Under the pieces are notes generated by a model. The model saw nothing but the letters and a program-made list of their open reading frames with translations, was not told where the DNA came from and searched no databases. Of a stretch of 64,000 nt of DNA, positions 35,507 to 44,346 are shown piece after piece. Positions within the stretch are counted from its first letter, which is position 1; each line of letters begins with the position of its first letter. The DNA is from Roseovarius sp. MMSF_3350 (lineage in GTDB: Bacteria; Pseudomonadota; Alphaproteobacteria; Rhodobacterales; Rhodobacteraceae): assembly GCF_030733425.1 (NCBI RefSeq), contig NZ_JASHIZ010000012.1:62001-126000 (forward strand), in the 5' to 3' direction. The position numbers were made by a program, and so were the translations under genes.

Positions 35507-35597
35507 GTGTATCTCCTATGGCTGAGCACAGGATGCCGCACCGCGGCACAAAGGTCCAGGATGTTGCGCATCGCAGCCCGACCACCCGCCCGAACGA

Positions 35598-35625
35598 AAA
35601 GCGGCGCCCGCAACGGACGCCGCTC
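35598..35625 (-). terminator. Intrinsic terminator after the YebC gene
   Basis: Stem of AGCGGCG and CGCCGCT arms around a GC loop, followed on the minus strand by TTTTC. It lies just past the 35647 stop codon. Confidence 0.7.
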
Positions 35626-35646
35626 AAACCCGGTCCTGTGAACGGA

Positions 35647-36396
35647 TCACTCCGCCGCAAGCTGGTCCATCACCGCGTCGCTGGCCTCGAAATTCGTCGT
35701 GACGTTCTGCACGTCGTCATCGTCTTCCAGCGCGTCGATCAGCTTCATCAGCTTCTGCATGCCTTCCAGGTCCAGTTCGGTGGTCGTCGTCGGACGCCAG
35801 GCCAGCTTGGTTTCCTCGCTCTCGCCCAGCTCCGCCTCCAGCGCGGTCGAGACATCGTTCAGCTCCGTATCGGCACACCAGATCACATGCCCGTCCTCGC
35901 CCGATTCAACATCCTCGGCCCCGGCCTCGATCGCGGCCATCATCACCGTGTCGCCGTCACCCACATCCGCCGGATAGGTCACCTGCCCCTTGCGCTCGAA
36001 CATGAACCCGACAGAGCCGGTCTCGCCCAGGTTCCCGCCATGCTTGGTAAAGGTCGAGCGCACCGTGCTGGCGGTGCGGTTGCGGTTGTCGGTCATCGCC
36101 TCGACGATCACCGCCACGCCGTTGGGCCCATAGCCCTCGTACCGGATTTCCTCGTAATCTTCACCCTCGCCCGCGACCGATTTCTTGATCGCCCGGTCGA
36201 TATTGTCGTTGGGCATAGACTGGGACTTGGCCTGTTTGACCGCCAGCCGCAAACGCGGGTTCTTGTCGGGGTCCGGATCGCCCATTTTTGCGGCGATGGT
36301 GATCTCTTTCGACAACTTGGAAAAGAGCTTCGCCCGCTGGGCATCCTGACGGCCCTTGCGGTGCTGGATATTGGCCCATTTTGAGTGGCCGGCCAT
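35647..36396 (-). CDS. yebC: YebC/PmpR family transcriptional/translational regulator
   Basis: A 249-aa protein beginning [39 protein letters not shown], the invariant YebC N-terminus, with [14 protein letters not shown] and [23 protein letters not shown]. Members act as DNA-binding regulators or, in recent work on other bacteria, help ribosomes at proline stretches. It is usually linked to ruvC, which is not here. It is terminated by the hairpin at 35598. Confidence 0.95.
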   Translation of the reverse strand: MAGHSKWANIQHRKGRQDAQRAKLFSKLSKEITIAAKMGDPDPDKNPRLRLAVKQAKSQSMPNDNIDRAIKKSVAGEGEDYEEIRYEGYGPNGVAVIVEAMTDNRNRTASTVRSTFTKHGGNLGETGSVGFMFERKGQVTYPADVGDGDTVMMAAIEAGAEDVESGEDGHVIWCADTELNDVSTALEAELGESEETKLAWRPTTTTELDLEGMQKLMKLIDALEDDDDVQNVTTNFEASDAVMDQLAAE

Positions 36397-36554
36397 GACA
36401 TGCCTCCGATGACATTCGTGAAGTTCACGCCTCTATAAATCAGGCGCAGGCCCCTGTGCAATCCCGCCAATCGCCTGTTGCGCGCCGACGTCTTGACGGT
36501 ACGCTGTCCGGCACAAGGCGCGGCCCGCGCCGCCGCACAAGACAGGCAGCGCTC

Positions 36555-38327
36555 ATGACCCAGGACCAGATCATCCTCTTCACCCTCTTCGGCGGCGTCT
36601 TCGCGCTCCTGCTCTGGGGGCGCTACCGCTATGATATCGTGGCCTTCGGGGCGTTGCTGATCGGCGTGGTGGTGGGGGTGGTGCCGGTCGACGCTGCCTT
36701 CTCCGGCTTCGGCCACCCGGCGACAATCATCGTGGCGCTGGTCCTGGTTGTCTCGGCGGGGCTGGTGCGCTCCGGCGCGGTCTTCCTCATCACCCGCACG
36801 CTGGTCGACAGCTCGCGCAGCCTTGGCGCGCACATCACCATAATGGGCGGCATCGGCGGCGTGCTCTCGGCCTTCATGAATAATGTCGCCGCCCTCGCTC
36901 TGCTGATGCCGGTCGACGTGCAGACCGCCCGCAAAGCGAAACGCTCTCCGGGTCTCAGCCTCATGCCGCTGTCGTTCGCCACCATCCTTGGCGGCATGGC
37001 CACGCTGATCGGCACACCACCGAACATCATCATCGCCGGCATCCGGGAGGATGCATTGGGTACACCTTTCTCGATGTTCGATTTCGCCCCGGTCGGTGCC
37101 GTCACCGCGCTTGCAGGTCTCGTCTTCGTCGCCATCATCGGCTGGCGGCTCATACCGGCTCGCGACGACAGCGGCCTGCACGCTGCCGAATTGGCCGATT
37201 ATCTGGCTGAACTCACCATTCCCGAGGACAGCGCCCAGATCGGCAAACGCCTCGCCGAACTGCAGGAGGATGCCGACAGCAACGATGTCGCCCTTCTCGG
37301 CCTGGTCCGCGACGGCAAACGCCGTTATGGCCGGGCACGCAACACCATCCTGCAGGCCGGCGACGCGCTGGTGATCGAGGCCACGCCCGACGCGCTCGAC
37401 GAGTTTCGCTCCGCGCTCTCGCTCGCCTTTTCGGACTCCACGCGCGAGGACAAGCTCCGCGCTGCCGGTGAAGGGCTCGACATGATCGAGGTCGTGGTAC
37501 CCCGCGACGCCCGCATCGCCGGTCGCACGGCACAGTCCGTGGGCCTCAACTGGCGTCAACGGTCGGTGCTGATGGGCATTTCCCGTCGCGGCCGCCAGAT
37601 TCGCGACCAGGTCCGCAAGACCACAATCCAGCCGGGCGATATCCTTCTTTTGCTGGTGCCGCATGAAACCGGCTCGGACGTGACAGAGTGGCTTGGCTGC
37701 CTGCCGCTGGCCGAGCGGGGCCTGAAAGTCACGCAGGACCGCAAGACATGGGCCGCCATCGGCCTCTTCGCCGCCGCAGTCGCCGCAGCCAGCTTCGGGC
37801 TCATCTACCTGCCCATCGCGCTGGGACTTGTTGTCATGGCCTACGTGCTCACCCGCATCGTGCCACCCTCGGAACTCTATACACATATCGAATGGCCGGT
37901 CGTGGTGCTGCTCGGCTCGATGATCCCCCTCGGTGCCGCGCTGGAAGAGGCCGGCGGCACCGCCCTTATCGCCGGCGCGCTCGTGGACCTGACCCAGGGG
38001 CTGCCCGCCTGGGCGATCCTGACTGTGCTGATGGTGGTCACGATGACCCTCTCGGACGTGCTCAACAACACCGCCACCACCATCGTCGCGGCCCCGGTGG
38101 GCATCCAGATGGCAAACGCGCTGGACGTTTCGCCCGACCCATTCCTGATGGCTGTCGCGGTGGCGGCTTCCTCGGCCTTCCTCACGCCTATAGGGCACAA
38201 GAACAACACGCTGATCCTCGGCCCCGGCGGCTATGCCTTCGGGGATTACTGGCGCATGGGCCTGCCCTTGGAGATCATCGTGGTCGCCGTGTCCGTCCCG
38301 GCGATCCTGGTCTTCTGGCCGCTCTGA
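36555..38327 (+). CDS. SLC13 family permease with RCK_C domains
   Basis: A 590-aa transporter. N-terminal helices (about 1-210) include GGIGGVLSAFMNNVAALALLMPV and the SLC13/ArsB motif ATILGGMATLIGTPPNIIIAG. Two cytoplasmic TrkA_C (RCK_C) domains (about 220-390, IGKRLAELQEDADSN and VVVPRDARIAGRTAQSVGLNWR) follow, then C-terminal helices with VLNNTATTIVAAPVGIQMA. Anion, dicarboxylate or sulfate uptake is possible. The ATG at 36555 starts MTQDQIILFTLFGG. A second member lies at 39587, but the two are diverged. Confidence 0.88.
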   Translation: MTQDQIILFTLFGGVFALLLWGRYRYDIVAFGALLIGVVVGVVPVDAAFSGFGHPATIIVALVLVVSAGLVRSGAVFLITRTLVDSSRSLGAHITIMGGIGGVLSAFMNNVAALALLMPVDVQTARKAKRSPGLSLMPLSFATILGGMATLIGTPPNIIIAGIREDALGTPFSMFDFAPVGAVTALAGLVFVAIIGWRLIPARDDSGLHAAELADYLAELTIPEDSAQIGKRLAELQEDADSNDVALLGLVRDGKRRYGRARNTILQAGDALVIEATPDALDEFRSALSLAFSDSTREDKLRAAGEGLDMIEVVVPRDARIAGRTAQSVGLNWRQRSVLMGISRRGRQIRDQVRKTTIQPGDILLLLVPHETGSDVTEWLGCLPLAERGLKVTQDRKTWAAIGLFAAAVAAASFGLIYLPIALGLVVMAYVLTRIVPPSELYTHIEWPVVVLLGSMIPLGAALEEAGGTALIAGALVDLTQGLPAWAILTVLMVVTMTLSDVLNNTATTIVAAPVGIQMANALDVSPDPFLMAVAVAASSAFLTPIGHKNNTLILGPGGYAFGDYWRMGLPLEIIVVAVSVPAILVFWPL

Positions 38328-38337
38328 ACGGTGCGCC

Positions 38338-38823
38338 TCAGCGGCAGTGCCGCGCGATCTCGCGCTCGCGCAGGCCGGTCTCGACCAGCAGGCACTTGTC
38401 CCGCGCAGCATAGTAATAGCCTCGCGCGTACCACATCACCGCGTCGGGCTCGCTGCCGTCCGAGACCAGCCACGCACCGCGCAGGTACTTCACCGCATAT
38501 TTCAAGTTTGTCTCGGGATTCAGCAGGTCGTTCGCCTGCCCCTGGAACCCCATGCCCCGCGCCGTGGCAGGCAGGATCTGCATCATTCCCCAATAGGGTC
38601 CATTGCGGGCTTTGGGACGGTAATCGCTCTCGCGCTGCACCACCCGGTGCACCAGCGACCGCGGAACCTCGTAGTCATCGGCATACTGGTTGATCAACGC
38701 CCGGATCTGAGGTGTCTCGTTGGGGTAAAGCGGGGGGTTGTGCCGCGTCGGCGGCTCCGGAGCCTCCTTTGCACTGCACCCCGCCACCATGCAAATCAGC
38801 ATCAAGGTCATTATACGCCGCAT
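38338..38823 (-). CDS. Lipoprotein lytic transglycosylase
   Basis: A 161-aa SLT-domain protein with lipobox VAGCSA (MRRIMTLMLICMVAGCSA). The domain runs VPRSLVHRVVQRESDYRPKARNGPYWGMMQILPATARGMGF, with the catalytic Glu in QRESDY, and ends NLKYAVKYLRGAWLVSDGSEPDAVMWYARGYYY. It is shorter than the protein at 21409 and probably outer-membrane anchored. It is convergent with the SLC13 gene, ten bases away. Confidence 0.9.
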   Translation of the reverse strand: MRRIMTLMLICMVAGCSAKEAPEPPTRHNPPLYPNETPQIRALINQYADDYEVPRSLVHRVVQRESDYRPKARNGPYWGMMQILPATARGMGFQGQANDLLNPETNLKYAVKYLRGAWLVSDGSEPDAVMWYARGYYYAARDKCLLVETGLREREIARHCR

Positions 38824-39064
38824 CACGGTATCCCTCGTTGTTTCGAGGTTTTTTCCCCAAGCCGCCATTTCAGGCAAGCGTCTTGGCATCCGACGCGCGA
38901 AAATCCGCCCGAAACCGCGTTCGCCCCGCAAAATTTCGCGCCTTGCATCTTGACGCAGGGGAAGTCTCATCCGATCTTCGCCGCATCCGGGTGCGAGGCT
39001 CCGCCCGGCGGCTACAAGGCGCGGGGTCGCGCCAAGAGTGCTTTCCTCCCCTGGATATACAGAC

Positions 39065-39352
39065 ATGCGCATCATCATCGCAACGGCCCTCGCCGCGTTC
39101 GCGGCCCTTCCCGCCTTCGCCGACCAGACCCAAGGCAACGTGGTCTCCTTCGACCGCGACACCGGCGTTCTCGTCCTCTCCGACAAGACGGTGTGGTACA
39201 TTCCCGGCGACATCGCCCTGCCCACCGACCTCGCCGCTGGCGACCGGCTTCAGTTCGACTACGACACCGCCGGCGAGGATGGCCTGACCAAGATCCACGC
39301 GGTCACACGCGTCGCCATGGCCGCGACACAAGGCACGCGCGGCGGCAGCTGA
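39065..39352 (+). CDS. Small secreted protein of unknown function
   Basis: A 95-aa protein with a signal peptide (MRIIIATALAAFAALPAFA) and a short, mostly beta mature domain (GNVVSFDRDTGVLVLSDKTVWYIPGDIALPTDLAAGDRLQFDYDTAG), perhaps an OB- or SH3-like barrel. The ATG at 39065 is preferred to 39038 because of the signal peptide, although no strong ribosome site is seen. A GGGGC/GCCCC hairpin at about 39382-39398 follows. The family is not recognised. Confidence 0.65.
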   Translation: MRIIIATALAAFAALPAFADQTQGNVVSFDRDTGVLVLSDKTVWYIPGDIALPTDLAAGDRLQFDYDTAGEDGLTKIHAVTRVAMAATQGTRGGS

Positions 39353-39586
39353 GAGCTTGGCCGCGTTGCGATAGGCGGGCGGGGCCTTTCCGCCCCGTCA
39401 CCTTACCGAGTGGCCGGAGGCGATCGTGCTGCAGGGCAAGTGCCGATCGCGGCAACCTAAGAACACGGCAAGACCCGTTTGGCGCGCCGCGCCAACGGTC
39501 CTGTCGACCGCCGCAACCTGCAGCCTGCGGGAGACATCCTTCCGGCTTTCACATTCTCCAAAAATACTCGGAATTCTGACGCCACC

Positions 39587-41365
39587 TCACAGCGGCCAGA
39601 TGAACGGGATCAGCGCACTGGCCAACAGACCCACGCTCAGGTTCAGCGGCACGCCCACCTTCAGAAAATCGGTAAACTTGTATCCCCCTGGGCCGTAGAC
39701 CAGCGTATTGGTCTGGTACCCGATGGGCGTGGCAAAGCTGGCCGAGGCCGCAACCATCACCGCCACCACCAGCGCCCGGGCGTCGATCCCCATCGCATCC
39801 GCCAGCCCGATGGCAATGGGAGTCACCACCACGGCGACCGCGTTGTTGCTCACCAGCTCCGTCAGGATCGAGGTCAGAAGATAGATCGCCCAGACGATCA
39901 GGAACGGCGGCAAGGCGGACAGCGCCGGCGCCACCGCGTTCACGATCAGCCGCACCGCGCCAGACGCATCCAGCGCCGCACCGATGGCCAGCATCGAGAA
40001 GATCAGCGCCAGCAGCCGCCCATCGACAAAGGAAAACGCCTCCTCCGCGTCGATGCAGCGCGACAAAAGCACCACCGCCAGCGCGATCACCGTCAGCGCC
40101 AGGATCGGCGCCACGCCCATCGCGGCCAGGATCACGATCCCCGCCATCGCCGCCAGCGCCACCGGCGCGTGGCCGCGCCGGAATGCCTTGGCCGAGGGCT
40201 GGCTGACGTCCACCAGGTCCATCTCGCCCGCCAGCCGCTTGATATCCTCCGGTGCGCCTTCCAGCAGCAGCGTATCGCCCACCCGCACGATCAGGTCATC
40301 GAGCTGCCGCCCGATATTCTGGTTCCGCCGATGCACCGCCAGCGGATAAACCCCGAACCGCCGACGCAGGCGTAACGAGCCCAGGCTCCGCCCCACCATC
40401 TTGCAGCCCGGCGTGATCAGCACTTCCACCGTCGTCGTCTCCACCTGCGACACCTGGTCGACGCGCTTCAGTTCCTTGTTGCGTTGCAGGCTCAGAAGCT
40501 CGGTCATCTGGGTGCGCAGTACCACCCGGTCGCCCACCTGCAACTCGACCCCCTGCAGGTTGCGCCGCAGCGAGATGTCGCCGCGCACCACGTCCACCAG
40601 CCGCACGCCTTCCCGCTTGAAGAGCTGCACACCGGTCACCTCACGGCCGATCAGGTTGCTGTCGGGCGGGATCACCGCCTCGGTAAAGAACTTCATCTTC
40701 GAGCGGTCCGACAGCATGTCCGCCATGCTCTCGCGCTCCGGCAACAGACGCGGCGCAATGAAATAAAGGTAGAACGCCCCCCAGGCCACAAGGCACAGCG
40801 CCAGCGGCGTCACCTCGAATATCCCGAACGGTGCCATCCCCTGCGCCCGCGCCACCCCGTCCACCAGCAGGTTCGTCGAGGTTCCGATCAGCGTCAGCGT
40901 GCCGCCCAAGATTGCAGCGTAACTCAACGGAATCAACATCTTCGAGGCGGTAACCCCCAGCGTCCGCGCCAGTTGCACGAAGATCGGGATCATTACCACC
41001 ACCACCGGCGTGTTGTTCATGAAGGCCGAGCCGAATACGACAAAGGCCATCAGCATCCCGATCGCCAGCTTCGGGTTCACCTTGGCCTGCCGGTCCGCCA
41101 CCGTGGTGAACGCCTCCAGCGCCCCGGTGCGCACCAGCGCTCCCATCACCACGAACATCCCCGCGATGGTCCAGGGCGCGGGGTTCGACAGCACTTCAAG
41201 GCCCGCGCCGTAGGGCAGCACGCCCAGCGCCAGCAGCACGGCCGCCCCGCTCAGCGCCACCACCTCGGTGGGATAGGTCTCCCGGATGAACAGCACGAAC
41301 ATCACCGCGACCACACCGAGGGCCACCCAAGGCTGGGCGCCCTGCGAAAGTTCCATGAATTGCAT
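39587..41365 (-). CDS. SLC13 family permease with RCK_C domains
   Basis: A 592-aa transporter of the same architecture as 36555: N-terminal helices with GSAFMNNTPVVVVMIPIFVQLA and YAAILGGTLTLIGTSTNLLVDG, two RCK_C domains (about 205-370, NLIGREVTGVQLFKREGVRLVDVVRGD and CKMVGRSLGSLRLRRRFGVYPLAVHRR), then C-terminal helices ending GYQTNTLVYGPGGYKFTDFLKVGVPLNL. The start overlaps the stop of the DMT gene (TGATG), so the two are probably translated together. The substrate is unknown. Confidence 0.88.
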   Translation of the reverse strand: MQFMELSQGAQPWVALGVVAVMFVLFIRETYPTEVVALSGAAVLLALGVLPYGAGLEVLSNPAPWTIAGMFVVMGALVRTGALEAFTTVADRQAKVNPKLAIGMLMAFVVFGSAFMNNTPVVVVMIPIFVQLARTLGVTASKMLIPLSYAAILGGTLTLIGTSTNLLVDGVARAQGMAPFGIFEVTPLALCLVAWGAFYLYFIAPRLLPERESMADMLSDRSKMKFFTEAVIPPDSNLIGREVTGVQLFKREGVRLVDVVRGDISLRRNLQGVELQVGDRVVLRTQMTELLSLQRNKELKRVDQVSQVETTTVEVLITPGCKMVGRSLGSLRLRRRFGVYPLAVHRRNQNIGRQLDDLIVRVGDTLLLEGAPEDIKRLAGEMDLVDVSQPSAKAFRRGHAPVALAAMAGIVILAAMGVAPILALTVIALAVVLLSRCIDAEEAFSFVDGRLLALIFSMLAIGAALDASGAVRLIVNAVAPALSALPPFLIVWAIYLLTSILTELVSNNAVAVVVTPIAIGLADAMGIDARALVVAVMVAASASFATPIGYQTNTLVYGPGGYKFTDFLKVGVPLNLSVGLLASALIPFIWPL

Positions 41366-42321
41366 CAGCTCTGCCTGTCCCGATCCGATGTCATGCCGTG
41401 TCCGGCATTCTCATCTATCACGCGCCCCGGCACAAGAACCCGTGCCGCCCGGGGTTGCACCAGGAACATGCCCAGCATCATCACCCCCAGCGCCAGCCAG
41501 ACCCATATCGAATAGCTTTCCCCCAACAGCGCCATCGACCACAGCACGCCCGCCGCCGTCACCATGTACGAGGTCTGCGCCGAAAAGACCGAGCCGGCGT
41601 GGCCTACCATCCAGACGTAAGAGGCATAGACCAGCGCGTGCAGCGCCGCCGCCCCCACCAGCGCCAGCTCCGGCACGCCCCCGCCTTCCAGCGGGTTGAT
41701 CCACTGCCCGGTGCCCACCGCGATGGGCAGCGCCACGACCGACCCGATCATTGACGCCCCGATGATCACCTGCATCGGGTCCAGTCCCTGCGTGCCCCAT
41801 TTCGCCACCAGGTTGCCCTCGGTCGCATAAAGCGCCGGCGCGCACAGCGCCACCAGCACGAACAGCGCCGAGGTCCCAGTCGGCAGGCTCGCCTCCGGCC
41901 CCACCAGCAGTACGATGCCGCCCAGCCCCAGCATCACACCCCAAAGCCGCTGCCACTCGAAGCGTTCGTTGCCCATCAGCACCGCGATCGGCAGCGAGAA
42001 CATGGCGACCGAGGCGATCACGATCGACATGACGCCGCCCGAAAGCTGCGCGGCAGCGGTGTAAAAGAAGATATCCGGCAATACCGCACCGCACAGCGCC
42101 ACCATCACGAACAGCCGCAGGTAACGCCGCGCGAACACGACCCTACGCCCCCGCAACAGTGTCACCGCGCCCAGGCATAAAACCACGATGATCAGTTGCC
42201 AGAAGATCAGGCCAAAGGGCTGATGCCCCGTGCTCACCGCGATCTTGCTCAGCGGGATCGACAGGCCCCACCCCAGCCCCATGGCAACAAGAGCGGCGTA
42301 AAGCCCAAGCGTCCGCTTCAT
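41365..42321 (-). CDS. DMT superfamily (EamA) transporter
   Basis: A 318-aa inner-membrane exporter-type protein with ten predicted helices in two EamA units (GWGLSIPLSKIAVSTGHQPFGLIFWQ; VIASVAMFSLPIAVLMGNERFEWQRLWGVMLGLGGIVLLV; SVFSAQTSYMVTAAGVLWSMALLGESYSIWVWLALGVMMLG). It overlaps its neighbours at both ends (ATGA with the phosphoesterase, TGATG with the SLC13 gene), so it belongs to a tight operon. The substrate is unknown. Confidence 0.88.
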   Translation of the reverse strand: MKRTLGLYAALVAMGLGWGLSIPLSKIAVSTGHQPFGLIFWQLIIVVLCLGAVTLLRGRRVVFARRYLRLFVMVALCGAVLPDIFFYTAAAQLSGGVMSIVIASVAMFSLPIAVLMGNERFEWQRLWGVMLGLGGIVLLVGPEASLPTGTSALFVLVALCAPALYATEGNLVAKWGTQGLDPMQVIIGASMIGSVVALPIAVGTGQWINPLEGGGVPELALVGAAALHALVYASYVWMVGHAGSVFSAQTSYMVTAAGVLWSMALLGESYSIWVWLALGVMMLGMFLVQPRAARVLVPGRVIDENAGHGMTSDRDRQS

Positions 42322-43130
42322 GGAGCGCTGGCCGCCAGCCGCCCGCCTTCGCGGACCATCTCCACCTTCGTTGCCTTGCCGGTGGCGTCATCGGTTTCCA
42401 CGTAAAGCCCGCACAGCGTCACCTCACCCATGGCCGGCGTGAAGCGCTCCTTGCCCATGCCGGTCACGAAGCGCCGCATCGGCTCGGTCTTCTCCATCCC
42501 GATCACGCTCAGGTAGTCGCCGCACATGCCCGCGTCCGACTGAAACGCGGTGCCGCCCGGCAGGATCTGCGCGTCAGCGGTGGGCACATGGGTATGGCTG
42601 CCCACGACGATGCTCGCCCGCCCGTCGCAGTAATGCCCCATGCCCATCTTCTCGCTGGTGGCCTCGCAGTGGATATCGATCAGGCTGGCCTGCACCGCGC
42701 CCCCCGGCACATGCGACCGCATCACGCTATCGACGGCACTGAAGGGGTCGTCAAAGGCCCGCTTCATGAACACTTGCCCCAGCACCTGCGCCACCATCAC
42801 CTTTCGACCACGCGCATCGGAAAAGACCGCCGCACCGCGCCCCGGCGCGCCCTTGGCAAAGTTCAGAGGCCGCACGATCCGCGGCTCGCCTTCAATGTAT
42901 TGCAGCATGTCCTTCTGGTCGAAGGCATGATCCCCCAGCGTCAGGCAATCCGCGCCCGCCTCCAGCAAATCCTTCGCATGCGCCCCGCTCAGGCCCATCC
43001 CGCCCGTGGCGTTCTCGCCGTTGACCACGACGAAATCCAGCTTCCATGCGTCGCGCAGGCCCTTCAAACGCTCCGCGACGGCCTGCCGCCCGGCCCGGCC
43101 CATCACGTCCCCAAGATACAAAATTCTCAT
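42318..43130 (-). CDS. TIGR00282/YmdB family metallophosphoesterase
   Basis: A 270-aa di-metal phosphoesterase. Motifs: MRILYLGDVMGRAGRQAV (Asp), VVNGENATGGMGL, LTLGDHAFDQKDM (Asp/His), IDIHCEATSEKMGMG and VVGSHTHVPTADAQILPGGTAFQSDAGMCG. In Bacillus YmdB hydrolyses cyclic nucleotides. The substrate here is not known. The ATG at 43130 is used because the in-frame 12-residue extension to 43166 is not family-like. It is in the fthC/OsmC/DMT run. Confidence 0.92.
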   Translation of the reverse strand: MRILYLGDVMGRAGRQAVAERLKGLRDAWKLDFVVVNGENATGGMGLSGAHAKDLLEAGADCLTLGDHAFDQKDMLQYIEGEPRIVRPLNFAKGAPGRGAAVFSDARGRKVMVAQVLGQVFMKRAFDDPFSAVDSVMRSHVPGGAVQASLIDIHCEATSEKMGMGHYCDGRASIVVGSHTHVPTADAQILPGGTAFQSDAGMCGDYLSVIGMEKTEPMRRFVTGMGKERFTPAMGEVTLCGLYVETDDATGKATKVEMVREGGRLAASAP

Positions 43131-43236
43131 GGCAAAACTGGTAGAGACACCGATTGCAAAGGGCAAGGGCCACCGATGCTCCCCCGCCGTCCCGGGCTTG
43201 ACCCGGGACCTCCCCAGCCACCGGCACCGCCCGGCC

Positions 43237-43710
43237 TCAGACCGCCATCACCTCATAGCGCGCCTCGTAGACAATCGGAAACGCCACTGACCGCGCCACG
43301 AAACAGACCTCGTGAATCCGCCCATGGATCGCATCCGCCGCGTCAAGATCCGTCCCCTCCGGTACGATGATCACCGGGCGCAGTACAGCCCGTGTGAAGC
43401 GCCCCTTGCCCGACGGCTCGACCTCCGCCTCGCCAAGGGGGTCGTCGACATATCCCTGCACCGCAATCCCGGCGTCACTGGCGTAATGCAAATACCACAG
43501 CATGTGACAGGCGCTTACAGTCGCCAGCAGCAGATCCTCGGGATTGTGCAGGACAGGGTCCCCGCCCAGCATCGGATCGTTCGAGCAAGCCACCATCGGC
43601 TTGCCCGGCGTCTCGATGTTCCACGTCCGGTCGTACCCCTTGTAGGTCCGGGTGCCATCGCCCCGGTTGCCGGTCCAGACCACCTTGGCGGTATAGTTAT
43701 GGCTCCCCAT
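43237..43710 (-). CDS. OsmC family protein
   Basis: A 157-aa thiol-dependent peroxidase-like protein. Cys residues in MVACSNDPMLGG and LLLATVSACHMLWYLHYAS (reactive pair) and a C-terminal RIHEVCFVARSVAFPI fit the OsmC/Ohr superfamily, closer to the YhfA-like OsmC branch. It would reduce organic peroxides or bind small ligands. The ATG at 43710 begins MGSHNYTAKVVWTG. Confidence 0.88.
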   Translation of the reverse strand: MGSHNYTAKVVWTGNRGDGTRTYKGYDRTWNIETPGKPMVACSNDPMLGGDPVLHNPEDLLLATVSACHMLWYLHYASDAGIAVQGYVDDPLGEAEVEPSGKGRFTRAVLRPVIIVPEGTDLDAADAIHGRIHEVCFVARSVAFPIVYEARYEVMAV

Positions 43711-43788
43711 GAGTGTCTCCTTCCGACAAACGCGCGAGCTTTGCCCGCGATTACCAGTATCAATCAAGACGCCGGGTAAGCGCGCACT

Positions 43789-44346
43789 TCAGAACGCAAT
43801 CACCTCTTTTTCCGTCACCACCATGTCCAGCGGCTGATCCGTGGCCTCCAGCGGCAGCGCCTCGGCCTCCTGCGCCGCAAAGGCGAACCCGATGGCCAGC
43901 GTCGGCCGCCTGCTCCTGAGCAGTTCAAGCGTCCGGTCGTAGAACCCACCGCCATAGCCCAGACGCCCACCGATGCGGTCGAACGCCACCAATGGTACGA
44001 TCAGGATTTCCGGTTCGAAGAAATCATCCACCTGAGGCACCTTTGCCCCGAACGGCCCGTCGCGCAGCGGGCCGCCCGGCTCCCAGCGTGAAAACTTCAG
44101 CGGCTTGCCCTCGCCTTCGATCACCGGCACACCGACGGGGCCATGCGCCGCCGCCTCGGCCATGGCCGGCAATGGGTCGATCTCGGTACGAATGGGCATG
44201 TACCCCGCCAACGGCACACCCCGATACCCGGCCAGCACGCCGGACAAAAGGCCCGCACCGGCTCCACCCACCGCGTCGAACGCCGCCTTGCGCCGCGCAA
44301 ACGCCGCCTTTCGCGCCGCCGCCTTCACCTCGGCCAGATCGCTCAC
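43789..44346 (-). CDS. 5-formyltetrahydrofolate cyclo-ligase
   Basis: A 185-aa enzyme converting 5-formyl-THF to 5,10-methenyl-THF with ATP. It shows the family helix AAFARRKAAFDA, LAGYMPIRTEIDPLPAM, the ILIVPLVAFDRIGGRLGYGGGFYDRTLELLR motif, and IGFAFAAQEA. The start codon is GTG and overlaps the mgtE stop (GTGA), which indicates coupling to mgtE. Confidence 0.93.
   Translation of the reverse strand: MSDLAEVKAAARKAAFARRKAAFDAVGGAGAGLLSGVLAGYRGVPLAGYMPIRTEIDPLPAMAEAAAHGPVGVPVIEGEGKPLKFSRWEPGGPLRDGPFGAKVPQVDDFFEPEILIVPLVAFDRIGGRLGYGGGFYDRTLELLRSRRPTLAIGFAFAAQEAEALPLEATDQPLDMVVTEKEVIAF

Noticed and set aside
36108..38411. 767-codon minus-strand frame over the SLC13 gene and yebC
   Set aside because: Shadow of 36555-38327; no domain and overlaps the well-supported yebC.
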